This document shows, one piece after another, positions 35,459 to 43,400 of a stretch of 64,000 bases of DNA. This DNA comes from an uncultured Anaeroplasmataceae bacterium. Its GTDB lineage: Bacteria > Bacillota_I > Bacilli_A > Acholeplasmatales > Anaeroplasmataceae. The position numbers and the translations under genes were made by a program. The first letter of the stretch is position 1. The number at the start of each line of letters is the position of its first letter. The DNA lies in assembly GCA_944325695.1 (NCBI GenBank), contig CALVBA010000001.1, positions 51,496 to 115,495 of the forward strand, written 5' to 3'. Under the pieces are notes generated by a model. That model was not told the DNA's origin and ran no database searches. It worked only from the letters and a program-made list of their open reading frames with translations.

Positions 35459-35482
35459 AGAGGGAGAATATCCCTCTTTTTT
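35459..35482 (+). terminator. Rho-independent terminator after pduL
   Basis: Stem GAGGGA/TCCCTC with a five-base loop and six T. Confidence 0.85.
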
Positions 35483-35499
35483 ATTCATGGAGGATAATA

Positions 35500-36372
35500 A
35501 TGCGCAAATTAGTTTATATTTTAATTTTAAGTTTTGCAGTTTTATTAACTACGGGATGTAGTTTAGAAATCAGTTTTCCTACTTCATCAGATTCTGCAAA
35601 TATTTCCTCATCAGTTTCTTCTAGCTCTTCATCATCTTCTAGTTCTACTGATTCCTCATCTAGTACAGAAAAAGATGGATTTTATTCTGATTTAACTTAT
35701 TATGCTTTGGCTAATGGAAAAAAAGGAGAAGAATTAAAAAGTAGCTTACACGATATAATCAGTAAACATTCTGTTTTAAGCTATTCAGAAGTTTGGGATG
35801 CTTTAAAATATACAGACGAAGCACCAGATGATACAACTTCAGTATTACTGTTATATCAAGGGGTTAATCGTAAGAAAAGTGCTAATGGTGGAAATACTGG
35901 ACAATGGAATCGAGAACATGTTTGGGCTAAATCACACGGTAATTTTGGTACATCTAATGGTCCAGGAACAGATATCCATCATCTTCGTGCGACAGATGTA
36001 AAGACTAATTCTGATCGCGGTAATTTAGATTTTGATAACTGTACAACTTTTTATGATTCATATGGTAATAAACGTGATACTGGTCGTGCTTTTGAACCAC
36101 GTGATGAAGTAAAAGGAGATATTGCTCGTATGCTTTTTTATATGGCTGTACGCTATGAAGCTGGAGATAGAGTTGATTTAGAATTAAATGATAATGTTAA
36201 TAACGGAACAGCGCCATATATGGGACGTTTAAGTGTTTTACTAGAATGGAATTTATTAGATCCAGTTGATGATTATGAAATGCGTCGTAATGAACGTATA
36301 TATGAAGTTCAAGGAAATCGTAATCCATTTATTGATGATATGAATGCTTGTTACTATATTTGGAGTGTATAA
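35500..36372 (+). CDS. Endonuclease I family extracellular lipoprotein
   Basis: A 290-residue secreted nuclease. A signal peptide (LVYILILSFAVLLTTGC) ends in a lipobox with Cys at about residue 20. A serine-rich linker (about 30-57) tethers the catalytic domain. The EndA/endonuclease I core is seen at NREHVWAKSHGNFG and GTDIHHLRATD, with TNSDRGNLDFDNC completing the metal and active-site region. Such enzymes cut DNA and sometimes RNA outside the cell, for nutrient or nucleotide uptake or to clear extracellular DNA. The anchored form with a long Ser linker is unusual in detail. GGAGG precedes ATG. Confidence 0.9.
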   Translation: MRKLVYILILSFAVLLTTGCSLEISFPTSSDSANISSSVSSSSSSSSSSTDSSSSTEKDGFYSDLTYYALANGKKGEELKSSLHDIISKHSVLSYSEVWDALKYTDEAPDDTTSVLLLYQGVNRKKSANGGNTGQWNREHVWAKSHGNFGTSNGPGTDIHHLRATDVKTNSDRGNLDFDNCTTFYDSYGNKRDTGRAFEPRDEVKGDIARMLFYMAVRYEAGDRVDLELNDNVNNGTAPYMGRLSVLLEWNLLDPVDDYEMRRNERIYEVQGNRNPFIDDMNACYYIWSV

Positions 36373-36398
36373 AATCAGGATTTATTCCTGATTTTTTT
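36373..36398 (+). terminator. Rho-independent terminator after the nuclease gene
   Basis: Stem AATCAGGA/TCCTGATT with a five-base loop, followed by TTTTTT. Confidence 0.85.
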
Positions 36399-36795
36399 AT
36401 GTAAAAGTAATTTTTAAAATTGATTTAATAAAAATTTAAGTAAAATAAAGGTTATCTATGGTTTGTGATATGGTAATTTGTTTTAAATTCTATTATAGTT
36501 AGATTGATTTTTTAAATACGATATTTGATTAAAAACATTGTTATTTTTTTAGTCCGTTTTTTGTTAAAAAAGATTTTAACAAATATGTTATTGATAATAA
36601 AAAACACTAACTTTATATTCGATGTTTTTTATTATATTGTTTTGTAAGTATAAAAAATTAATTTTTTCATTTTGAATAAATTTAATAGTTTTTTTATAAT
36701 AATATGTTATAATATAATGTTACTAGAAATTAATTTAAAAGAGTAACCAAAAAAAATAAAAACTGATGATTTATCAAAACAAAGGAGTGTATTTT
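36399..36795. other. AT-rich intergenic region with two hairpins, no gene seen
   Basis: About 400 bases without a credible ORF on either strand. It holds a nine-base perfect hairpin TTGTTAAAA/TTTTAACAA (36561-36582) and an eleven-base hairpin AATAAAAAACA/TGTTTTTTATT (36596-36633). A -10 TATAAT lies at 36708-36713 for the DHH genes. I see nothing else definite. Confidence 0.5.
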
Positions 36796-37719
36796 GTGAA
36801 TTATTTATTAAATAAAATAAAAGAATATGGTACAATTATCTTACATCGTCATACGCGTCCAGATTTAGATGCTATTGGTAGTCAATTTGGTTTATATCAT
36901 ATATTAAAAGATAATTTTAAAGAAAAAAAAATTTATAAAGTTGGAGATTTGAATCGCTTTGCTATATTTGGTGATGTTGATGAAATTTCAGATACTACTT
37001 ACGAAAATGCATTAGTCATTGTTACTGATGTAGCGGTTAGTCATTTAATTAGCGATGAACGTTATAAATTAGCCAAAGAAGTTATTGTTATTGATCATCA
37101 TACTAATGATTGTGATGTAACAGATAACTTTATTCAAGATACTTCATATAGTAGTTGTTGTGAATTTATCGTTGATTTAGCAAATCAGTTAGGCTTAACT
37201 ATTAATAAAGAAGCCGCTACTTGTCTTGCCGGTGGTATTATTACTGATACTGGTCGTTTCTTATATAATAGTGTTACTGCTAATACATTTAAAGTAATGG
37301 CTTTTTTAATCGAACGCGGAGCTGATACACAGTATATTTATAGCAAAATTAATGTTGAAACATTGGAAGTACGTAAAATGAAAAATTATTTTGCTGGGCA
37401 AATTAAATATACAAATAAAAATGTAGCTTATTTAATGAATGATGCATCTGTATATGAAAAGTTTAATACGACATTTAATGATGTATCACGTGGAATGGTT
37501 TCATTAATGGCTGGGATTAGCGAAGTACCTATTTGGGTTAACTTTACTTATGATAAAGAATCAAATAAAGTAGTATGTGAAATCCGTAGTCGTGATATTG
37601 TTGTTGTGGATGTTGCCAAAAAATATGGTGGTGGCGGACATAAGCAAGCTTGCGGATGTACGGTTGAAAATTTTGATGAAGCATTAAAAGTATTAAATGA
37701 TTTAAATAATTTAGTATAA
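36796..37719 (+). CDS. DHH/DHHA1 family phosphoesterase (NrnA-like), copy 1
   Basis: A 307-residue nanoRNase or pAp phosphatase type enzyme. The DHH domain shows RPDLDAIGSQFGLYHIL, the VIDHHTND metal motif and ITDTGRFLY. The C-terminal DHHA1 domain ends in GGGGHKQACGCTV. NrnA-type enzymes degrade 2-5 base oligoribonucleotides and 3'-phosphoadenosine phosphate. The ATG at 36766 in frame lacks a Shine-Dalgarno, whereas GTG at 36796 follows AAAGGAG with eight bases, so I choose GTG. A second, related gene starts eleven bases downstream. Confidence 0.9.
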   Translation: MNYLLNKIKEYGTIILHRHTRPDLDAIGSQFGLYHILKDNFKEKKIYKVGDLNRFAIFGDVDEISDTTYENALVIVTDVAVSHLISDERYKLAKEVIVIDHHTNDCDVTDNFIQDTSYSSCCEFIVDLANQLGLTINKEAATCLAGGIITDTGRFLYNSVTANTFKVMAFLIERGADTQYIYSKINVETLEVRKMKNYFAGQIKYTNKNVAYLMNDASVYEKFNTTFNDVSRGMVSLMAGISEVPIWVNFTYDKESNKVVCEIRSRDIVVVDVAKKYGGGGHKQACGCTVENFDEALKVLNDLNNLV

Positions 37720-37730
37720 GGAGGAATTAT

Positions 37731-38693
37731 ATGTATAATAAATTATTAGAAAAAATCGAAGCATATGATAAAATTATTATTCACGGACATAAACGTCCAG
37801 ATGGTGATTGTTATGGGTCGCAGTTAGGATTAAAAGGAATTATTAAAGCCAGTTTTCCAAGTAAGTTGGTTTATGTTGTTGGAGAAAGATGTGAATATGT
37901 TTCTTTTTTAGGAGAAATGGATGAAATTACAGATGATATGTATGAAAATGCACTAGTTATAGTTGTGGATACAGCTGTTAGTGATCGCATTAGTGATCAA
38001 AGATATTCTAAAGCTAGTTATGTGATTAAAGTTGATCATCATCTTCCTGTTGATGATTATGGTGATATGCAATTAGTAGATACAACTTTACCAGCCTGTG
38101 CTTTAATTATTGCAGAATTTATGCATAAATGTGATTTAAATATTACATTAGAAGGAGCAAAAGCATTATATACTGGAATTGTTACAGATACCGGAAGATT
38201 CCGTTTACCAGGTGTAAATAGTCGCGTTTTCGCTTTAGCAGGTTTATTATTAGATAAGGGTGTTAATGTTGAAGAAATTGACAATAATTTATCAGTTGAA
38301 ACATTAAACACAATTAAATTGAAAGGTTATGTTTTATTAAATTTCCAAATTACAGAGAATGGTTTTGCTTATATTAAGATGACGCGTGATGTAATCGAAC
38401 AATTTGGTGTTTCTGATGAAGAAGCTAGTTCAATGGTAAGTTTACTAGGTACACTTGAAACGTGTCCATCTTGGGGATTAATTATGGAATATCCTGGAAA
38501 TGAAATTCGTATTCGATTAAGAAGTCGCGGCCCATATGTGGACAAATTAGCTAACAAATATAATGGTGGGGGACACTTAAAAGCTTCAGGAGCTAGCTTA
38601 CCATCTTTTGATGCTTTAGATGATTTCTTAAAAGATGCAGATAAATTAGTTAAAGCATACAAAGAAAATGGAACTTTAGAATTTTCAGAGTAA
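37731..38693 (+). CDS. DHH/DHHA1 family phosphoesterase, copy 2
   Basis: A 320-residue paralogue of the preceding gene, with the same motif order: RPDGDCYGSQLG, VDHHLPVDD, VTDTGRFRLPG and GGGGHLKASGASL. The catalytic residues are kept, but substrate-contacting positions differ (for example DGDCYGS against DLDAIGS), so the two may prefer different substrates such as pAp, oligoribonucleotides or cyclic-di-nucleotide products. AGGAGG precedes ATG. The pair forms one operon that ends in the terminator after this gene. Confidence 0.9.
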   Translation: MYNKLLEKIEAYDKIIIHGHKRPDGDCYGSQLGLKGIIKASFPSKLVYVVGERCEYVSFLGEMDEITDDMYENALVIVVDTAVSDRISDQRYSKASYVIKVDHHLPVDDYGDMQLVDTTLPACALIIAEFMHKCDLNITLEGAKALYTGIVTDTGRFRLPGVNSRVFALAGLLLDKGVNVEEIDNNLSVETLNTIKLKGYVLLNFQITENGFAYIKMTRDVIEQFGVSDEEASSMVSLLGTLETCPSWGLIMEYPGNEIRIRLRSRGPYVDKLANKYNGGGHLKASGASLPSFDALDDFLKDADKLVKAYKENGTLEFSE

Positions 38694-38698
38694 TCAAT

Positions 38699-38723
38699 GG
38701 GTGCTTTTTTAGCACCTTTTATT
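38699..38723 (+). terminator. Rho-independent terminator after the DHH pair
   Basis: Stem GGTGCT/AGCACC with a five-base T-rich loop, followed by TTTTATT. Confidence 0.8.
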
Positions 38724-38745
38724 CAATATGAGAGGTGAAATATTT

Positions 38746-39573
38746 TTGAGTGATTTAATTCAAGAAGTAGAAAGAAGTTTAATTAAAAGATATCGTAAAG
38801 ATTTGTGGAGTAATTTTGTTAAAGCCATTAAAGAATATAAAATGATTGAACCTAATGATAAAATTGCAGTTGCAATAAGTGGTGGAAAAGATTCACTAAT
38901 TTTAGCAAAATTAATGCAAGAAATAAAACGTCATGGTGATATGCCATTTGAATTAGAGTTTATTTCAATGAATCCAGGATTTACAGAAGAAAATTTGCAT
39001 ATTCTAACTGAAAACTGTCAAAAGCTTGGAATACCAGTTAAAATAAAAGAATCAAATGTATTTCAAGTGGCTAAAAAAATGTCTAAAGAAGGACAAACAC
39101 CATGCTATATGTGCGCTCGAATGCGTCGTGGTTTTTTATATGGATATGCTAAAGAATTAGGATGTAATAAACTTGCTTTAGGACATCACTTTAACGATGT
39201 CATTGAGACGACTTTGATTAATATTTTATATGCTGGATCATTTAAAACGATGGTACCTAAAGTTCACGCAGAAAACTTTCCAGATATGGAATTAATCCGT
39301 CCATTATTTTTTGTTAAAGAAGATGCGATTAAAAAATTTATGAATTATCATAATATTCATACGATGAATTGCGGATGTGAAGTGGCAAAAGGGGACATTC
39401 CATCAAAACGTAAAGAAGTAAAAAATTTAATTAAAGATTTAAAATTAAAAAGTGATATTATTGATCAAAATATTTTTAAAAGTGCTGCTAATGTCAATTT
39501 AGGAGCGATATTGGGATATAAAACAGATGATGAATTTGTTGATTTTAATGAAATATATGAAAAGGGGATATAA
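38746..39573 (+). CDS. TtcA-like tRNA thiolation ATPase
   Basis: A 275-residue PP-loop ATPase. The SGGKDSLILAK motif binds ATP, the PCYMCARMRRGFL block carries the CxxC cysteines of the TtcA group, and NCGCEVAKG supplies a further Cys pair that may hold an iron-sulfur cluster. The family adds sulfur to cytidine 32 of tRNA; the exact target here is inferred. The frame extends upstream to an ATG at 38728, but TTG at 38746 lies after AGAGGTGAAA, so I choose TTG. MgtC follows four bases after the stop. Confidence 0.85.
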   Translation: MSDLIQEVERSLIKRYRKDLWSNFVKAIKEYKMIEPNDKIAVAISGGKDSLILAKLMQEIKRHGDMPFELEFISMNPGFTEENLHILTENCQKLGIPVKIKESNVFQVAKKMSKEGQTPCYMCARMRRGFLYGYAKELGCNKLALGHHFNDVIETTLINILYAGSFKTMVPKVHAENFPDMELIRPLFFVKEDAIKKFMNYHNIHTMNCGCEVAKGDIPSKRKEVKNLIKDLKLKSDIIDQNIFKSAANVNLGAILGYKTDDEFVDFNEIYEKGI

Positions 39574-39576
39574 AAA

Positions 39577-40083
39577 ATGTGGTTATCAAGTGAAGAATTA
39601 ATTTGGATTTTTGTACCTATGGTATCAGCATTTATTATTTCATGGTTAATTGGGTTTGAACGCCAAAACATTGGGAAAGCAGCAGGTATTTCGCCACACG
39701 TATTAGTTTGTGTTGCGTCATGTGCTATTTCAATTATGCAACATATGCTATACGATGATGCATTAGCGAATGGACACGCCGTTGATAGTCAAAGAATAAT
39801 CGCTCAAGTTGTAACTGGAATAGGGTTTATTGGTGCAGGAGTTATCATGAAAAGTTCCCGTACCATTAAAGGTTTAACAACCGCATCTACTTTATGGAGC
39901 TGTGCTATTTTAGGATTAATTTTAGGTTATGGTGAAAAATATTATTTATTAGGATTGATTTTAGGAAGTTTCTTAATTGGATTTATGTATATAAGAGATA
40001 TGTTTAGACATCTTAATCCATTTAAACCACGTGATTATCAAGGTGATTTTCATCACGATGTTGAAAATTATGATGAACACTAA
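39577..40083 (+). CDS. MgtC/SapB family membrane protein
   Basis: A 168-residue inner-membrane protein with about four or five helices. WLIGFERQNIGKAAGISPHVLVCVASCAISIM and the following VTGIGFIGAGVIMK and GLTTASTLWSCAILGLILG are the conserved MgtC core. Its members aid survival at low magnesium or influence membrane energetics. It lacks the C-terminal domain found in the Salmonella protein. The gene is four bases after the TtcA-like gene and probably shares its transcript. Confidence 0.9.
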   Translation: MWLSSEELIWIFVPMVSAFIISWLIGFERQNIGKAAGISPHVLVCVASCAISIMQHMLYDDALANGHAVDSQRIIAQVVTGIGFIGAGVIMKSSRTIKGLTTASTLWSCAILGLILGYGEKYYLLGLILGSFLIGFMYIRDMFRHLNPFKPRDYQGDFHHDVENYDEH

Positions 40084-40157
40084 AAATATTTTATTTTTTA
40101 AAAACCTGTGATATAATATACACATGTAGATGAATATTAGGGAAAATAGGTGAAAAT

Positions 40158-41042
40158 ATGAATAAATATGTTTTGATTACTGATACTACAGCTGATTTAC
40201 CAAATGATGTTTTAAAAGATTTAGGAGTAGTTTCTATTCCTATGGAATTTATATTAGATGATAAAACATACAATCATTATAGTGATTGTCGAGAATTATC
40301 GTTGGATAAATTTTATCAAGCTTTAAAAGAAGGTAAAAAAAGTAAAACTTCACAAATTAACTTCTTCACATATGATCGTATTTTTCGACCATATTTAGAA
40401 CAAGGATATGATATTTTATATATATGTTTTACTTCTGGTTTAAGTGGGACGTATAGTGCTTCTCTTTTAGCGATTGAGGAATTAAAACAAGAATTTCCTG
40501 ACCGTCGCATTGTTTCTGTTGATTCGTTATGTGCTTCAATAGGTGAGGGTTTATTAGTACATAATGCAGGAGTTTTATACCACAATCAAGCTTCGTTTGA
40601 TGATGTTTTAAATTATATTTTAGAATACCGTTTAAAAGTTTGTCATTGGTTTGTGGTTGATGACTTGGAAACTTTACGTCAAGGCGGACGTATTACTGCA
40701 TTACAAGCCGCTTTTGGTGGAATGTTAAACATCAAACCATTGTTAAGTGTTAATGATGAAGGAAAATTAGTACCAGTAGCTAAATTACGTGGTAAAAAAA
40801 GAATTTTACAAACATTTATAGATGTTTTATTACGTGATTCTAATGAACATAGTAATCAAACAGTAGTTGTTGGACACGCTAATAATTTAGAAGTAGCTTT
40901 AGGGATTAAAGAAGAATTATTACGACAAAATTTAGTTAAAGATGTAATTATTACTGATATCGGACCAGTTATTGGAACACATGTTGGACCAGGAATGGTT
41001 GCATTAACATTTGTTGGAACAAGAAATTTACAAAAAATATAA
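40158..41042 (+). CDS. DegV family fatty-acid-binding protein
   Basis: A 294-residue DegV/FakB-type protein that binds fatty acids, often for a fatty acid kinase (FakA). It shows ITDTTADLP near the N-terminus, PMEFILDDKTYNHY, SQINFFTYDRIF, ICFTSGLSGTYSA, VVDDLETLRQGGRI and IGTHVGPGMVALTFVG at the C-terminus, the conserved DegV blocks. No fakA gene is in the window. The start is preceded by AATAGGTGAAAAT. A -10 TATAAT stands about 35 bases upstream. Confidence 0.9.
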   Translation: MNKYVLITDTTADLPNDVLKDLGVVSIPMEFILDDKTYNHYSDCRELSLDKFYQALKEGKKSKTSQINFFTYDRIFRPYLEQGYDILYICFTSGLSGTYSASLLAIEELKQEFPDRRIVSVDSLCASIGEGLLVHNAGVLYHNQASFDDVLNYILEYRLKVCHWFVVDDLETLRQGGRITALQAAFGGMLNIKPLLSVNDEGKLVPVAKLRGKKRILQTFIDVLLRDSNEHSNQTVVVGHANNLEVALGIKEELLRQNLVKDVIITDIGPVIGTHVGPGMVALTFVGTRNLQKI

Positions 41043-41044
41043 TT

Positions 41045-41070
41045 AAGGACTTTAAAAGTCCTTTTATTTT
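41045..41070 (+). terminator. Rho-independent terminator after the DegV gene
   Basis: AAGGACTT/AAGTCCTT stem with a short loop and TTTTATTTT. Confidence 0.8.
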
Positions 41071-41154
41071 ATTAATAAATGGCTTTATAAAAGGATTTTT
41101 TATTAATACATATTAATTTATTATTATAATATGTAATGTTTTATAAATTTATGT

Positions 41155-41175
41155 TATAATAAAATGGTGATATTT
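41155..41175 (+). promoter_or_regulatory. -10 box with minimal leader before the MBL gene
   Basis: TATAAT (41155-41160) is followed after five bases by GGTGAT (41166-41171) and ATG at 41176, so the transcript would start at the Shine-Dalgarno. Confidence 0.5.
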
Positions 41176-42057
41176 ATGTACGAATTAATCAAAATAAAAG
41201 ATAATATTTACTATATTCCAGGGAAAACTAATGTTGGCGTTTATAATTATTCCAAAAACTTAGTTGTATTAATTGATTGTGGTCAAGATGAAAATGATGC
41301 AAAGATAATTGATGAGGTATTGAGTAAAGAAAAATATATTGTTACAGATATTCTATTAACGCATGGTCATGCTGATCATTGCGGAGGAAATAATTATTTT
41401 CAAAATAAATATCAATGTCAAACATATGCAACAAATTATGAAAGAGCATTTGTCGAAAATCCCATTTTAGAACCAACACTTTTTTATGGTGGTATGCCTT
41501 ATAATGAAATGCAAATTCCTTTTATTAAGGCAACATCTTCAGCGTGCATTGATTTAAATAAAATGAAAATTGATGGCGTGAAAGTTATCTCGCTTCCGGG
41601 TCATACTCTTGGACATGTTGGATATAAAATTAATGATATTTATTTTTTAGGCGATGCCTTATGTGGAAAACAAATAATTGATAAAGCTCACATTTCATAT
41701 TTATTCGATATTAAAACACAACTGGAAACATTGGATTTCATTAATAACTTTAATGGATTTGCTTGTGTTTGTTCGCATGCTAGTTTAACATATGATGTTA
41801 GTTTTTTAGTCAACTATAATAAAGAAAAAATTCTTGATGTTATATATCAAATAAAAAAAATCTTAGATAAACCAAAAAGTGAAATTGATGTAATTCGTGA
41901 ATTATTTACAGTATATAACTTAAAAATGAATTTAATTCAATATTCATTAGTTGGGTGTACTATTCGTAGTTATTTAACATATTTATATACTCAAAAAGAG
42001 ATTCAACCGATTATTGAAAATCAAATTGTTTATTGGCAAAAAAGAGAGGCGATATGA
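41176..42057 (+). CDS. Metallo-beta-lactamase-fold hydrolase
   Basis: A 293-residue metallohydrolase. The zinc-binding HGHADHCGG (about residues 62-70) and SLPGHTLGHVGYK are the first and second His blocks, with FLGDALCG for the bridging Asp. The C-terminal third (LETLDFINNFNGFACVCSHASLTYDV onward) is unusual and not recognised. Substrate class is unknown. The frame begins at 41164, but ATG 41176 follows GGTGAT with four bases and is preferred. Its TGA overlaps the mnmE ATG by one base. Confidence 0.8.
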   Translation: MYELIKIKDNIYYIPGKTNVGVYNYSKNLVVLIDCGQDENDAKIIDEVLSKEKYIVTDILLTHGHADHCGGNNYFQNKYQCQTYATNYERAFVENPILEPTLFYGGMPYNEMQIPFIKATSSACIDLNKMKIDGVKVISLPGHTLGHVGYKINDIYFLGDALCGKQIIDKAHISYLFDIKTQLETLDFINNFNGFACVCSHASLTYDVSFLVNYNKEKILDVIYQIKKILDKPKSEIDVIRELFTVYNLKMNLIQYSLVGCTIRSYLTYLYTQKEIQPIIENQIVYWQKREAI

Positions 42058-43391
42058 TGAATGATACAATTTGTGCGATCGCAACCCCTTATGGTGTTGG
42101 GTCTATTTCTATTATCCGTTTAAGTGGTGATGAAAGTGTTGAGATTGTAAATAAAATTTTTAAAGGTGCTAATTTAACAAAGAAAAATACGCATACAGTA
42201 AGTTATGGACATATTTATGATGAAGATGTTTTATTAGATGAAGTTTTAGTATCTATCTTTTTAGCACCACGTAGTTTTACTAAAGAAAATGTTGTAGAAA
42301 TCGGTTGTCATGGTGGAGTTTATGTTACAAATCGTATTTTAGAGACATTATGTAAAAATGGAGCTCGTTTAGCAAACCCAGGGGAATTTACAAAACGTGC
42401 TTTTTTAAATGGTAGAATTGATCTAACGCAAGCAGAAGCGATTATGGATTTAATTAGTGCTGAAAATGAGACAGCTTTAAATATGGCAAATGATGCTTTA
42501 AATAAATCTACAAAGAAATTGATTGATGATTTGAAAGAAGTTTTAATTGAACAAATCGGAAAAATCGAAGTTAATATTGATTATCCGGAATATGATGATG
42601 TGGAAATTATGACAAACGAGATTGTAAAACCTAAGTTATTAGATATGTCTTCAATGATGGATAAAATTTTAGAAAAGTCTAAAATTTCGCAAGTTTTTTC
42701 AACAGGAATTAAAACATGTATCGTAGGACGTCCAAACGTTGGAAAAAGTAGTTTATTAAATTTATTATTAAATGAAGAAAAAGCGATAGTTTCTAATATT
42801 GCTGGAACAACTCGCGATATTGTAGAAGGGAAACTTAATATCGGTGGAGTGACACTAAATTTGTTAGATACAGCAGGAATTAGAAATACAGATGATTATG
42901 TGGAAGCTATCGGGGTTGAAAAGGCTAAAGAGTTGATTAAAACTTCAGAATTAGTTATTTTAGTTTTAGATGGCTCAGAAAAGTTAAATAAAGTTGATTT
43001 AGAGTTACTAAGTCTTACAGAAAATAAAATGCGCATTATCATTATTAATAAAGAAGATAAGGGGTTACAATTTGATATTAAAGATGCGATTAAAATGTCT
43101 ACTTTATCAGCTAAAGGCTTAGATATTTTAGAAGATGAAATTATTAAATTAACAAAAAAAGAAGCATTGACTGATAAAAGATATTTAACAAATAAACGAC
43201 ATATAACATTACTTAATAATGCTAAAAAATCGCTTGATGAAGCTATTAAATCTATTGAGATTAGTATGCCGATTGATGTTGTTGAAATTGATTTAAAGGC
43301 TTGTTGGAATTATTTATTAGAAATTACTGGTGAGGTAAGCTCAGAAAAAATATTAGATGAGTTATTCTCAAGATTTTGTCTAGGAAAGTAG
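42057..43391 (+). CDS. mnmE: tRNA uridine-5-carboxymethylaminomethyl modification GTPase
   Basis: MnmE, with MnmG, modifies the wobble uridine of tRNAs. The 444 residues carry the N-terminal tetrahydrofolate-binding domain, a helical region, and a G domain with GRPNVGKSS, DTAGIRNT and NKED motifs. The C-terminus is CLGK, the typical MnmE end. ATG 42057 shares a base with the upstream stop codon (TGATG) and lies seven bases after AGAGAGG; ATG 42054 is an alternative. dnaX follows nine bases later. Confidence 0.95.
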   Translation: MNDTICAIATPYGVGSISIIRLSGDESVEIVNKIFKGANLTKKNTHTVSYGHIYDEDVLLDEVLVSIFLAPRSFTKENVVEIGCHGGVYVTNRILETLCKNGARLANPGEFTKRAFLNGRIDLTQAEAIMDLISAENETALNMANDALNKSTKKLIDDLKEVLIEQIGKIEVNIDYPEYDDVEIMTNEIVKPKLLDMSSMMDKILEKSKISQVFSTGIKTCIVGRPNVGKSSLLNLLLNEEKAIVSNIAGTTRDIVEGKLNIGGVTLNLLDTAGIRNTDDYVEAIGVEKAKELIKTSELVILVLDGSEKLNKVDLELLSLTENKMRIIIINKEDKGLQFDIKDAIKMSTLSAKGLDILEDEIIKLTKKEALTDKRYLTNKRHITLLNNAKKSLDEAIKSIEISMPIDVVEIDLKACWNYLLEITGEVSSEKILDELFSRFCLGK

Positions 43392-43400
43392 GGATTTTTA

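Noticed and set aside
35590..35672. Serine-codon tract as a DNA repeat or contingency locus
   Set aside because: The codons are mixed (TCA, TCT, TCC, AGT, AGC) and form a protein linker, with no uniform repeat unit for slippage.
36766..36795. ATG at 36766 as the start of the first DHH gene
   Set aside because: It has no Shine-Dalgarno, and the GTG at 36796 follows AAAGGAG at a good distance and fits the family N-terminus.
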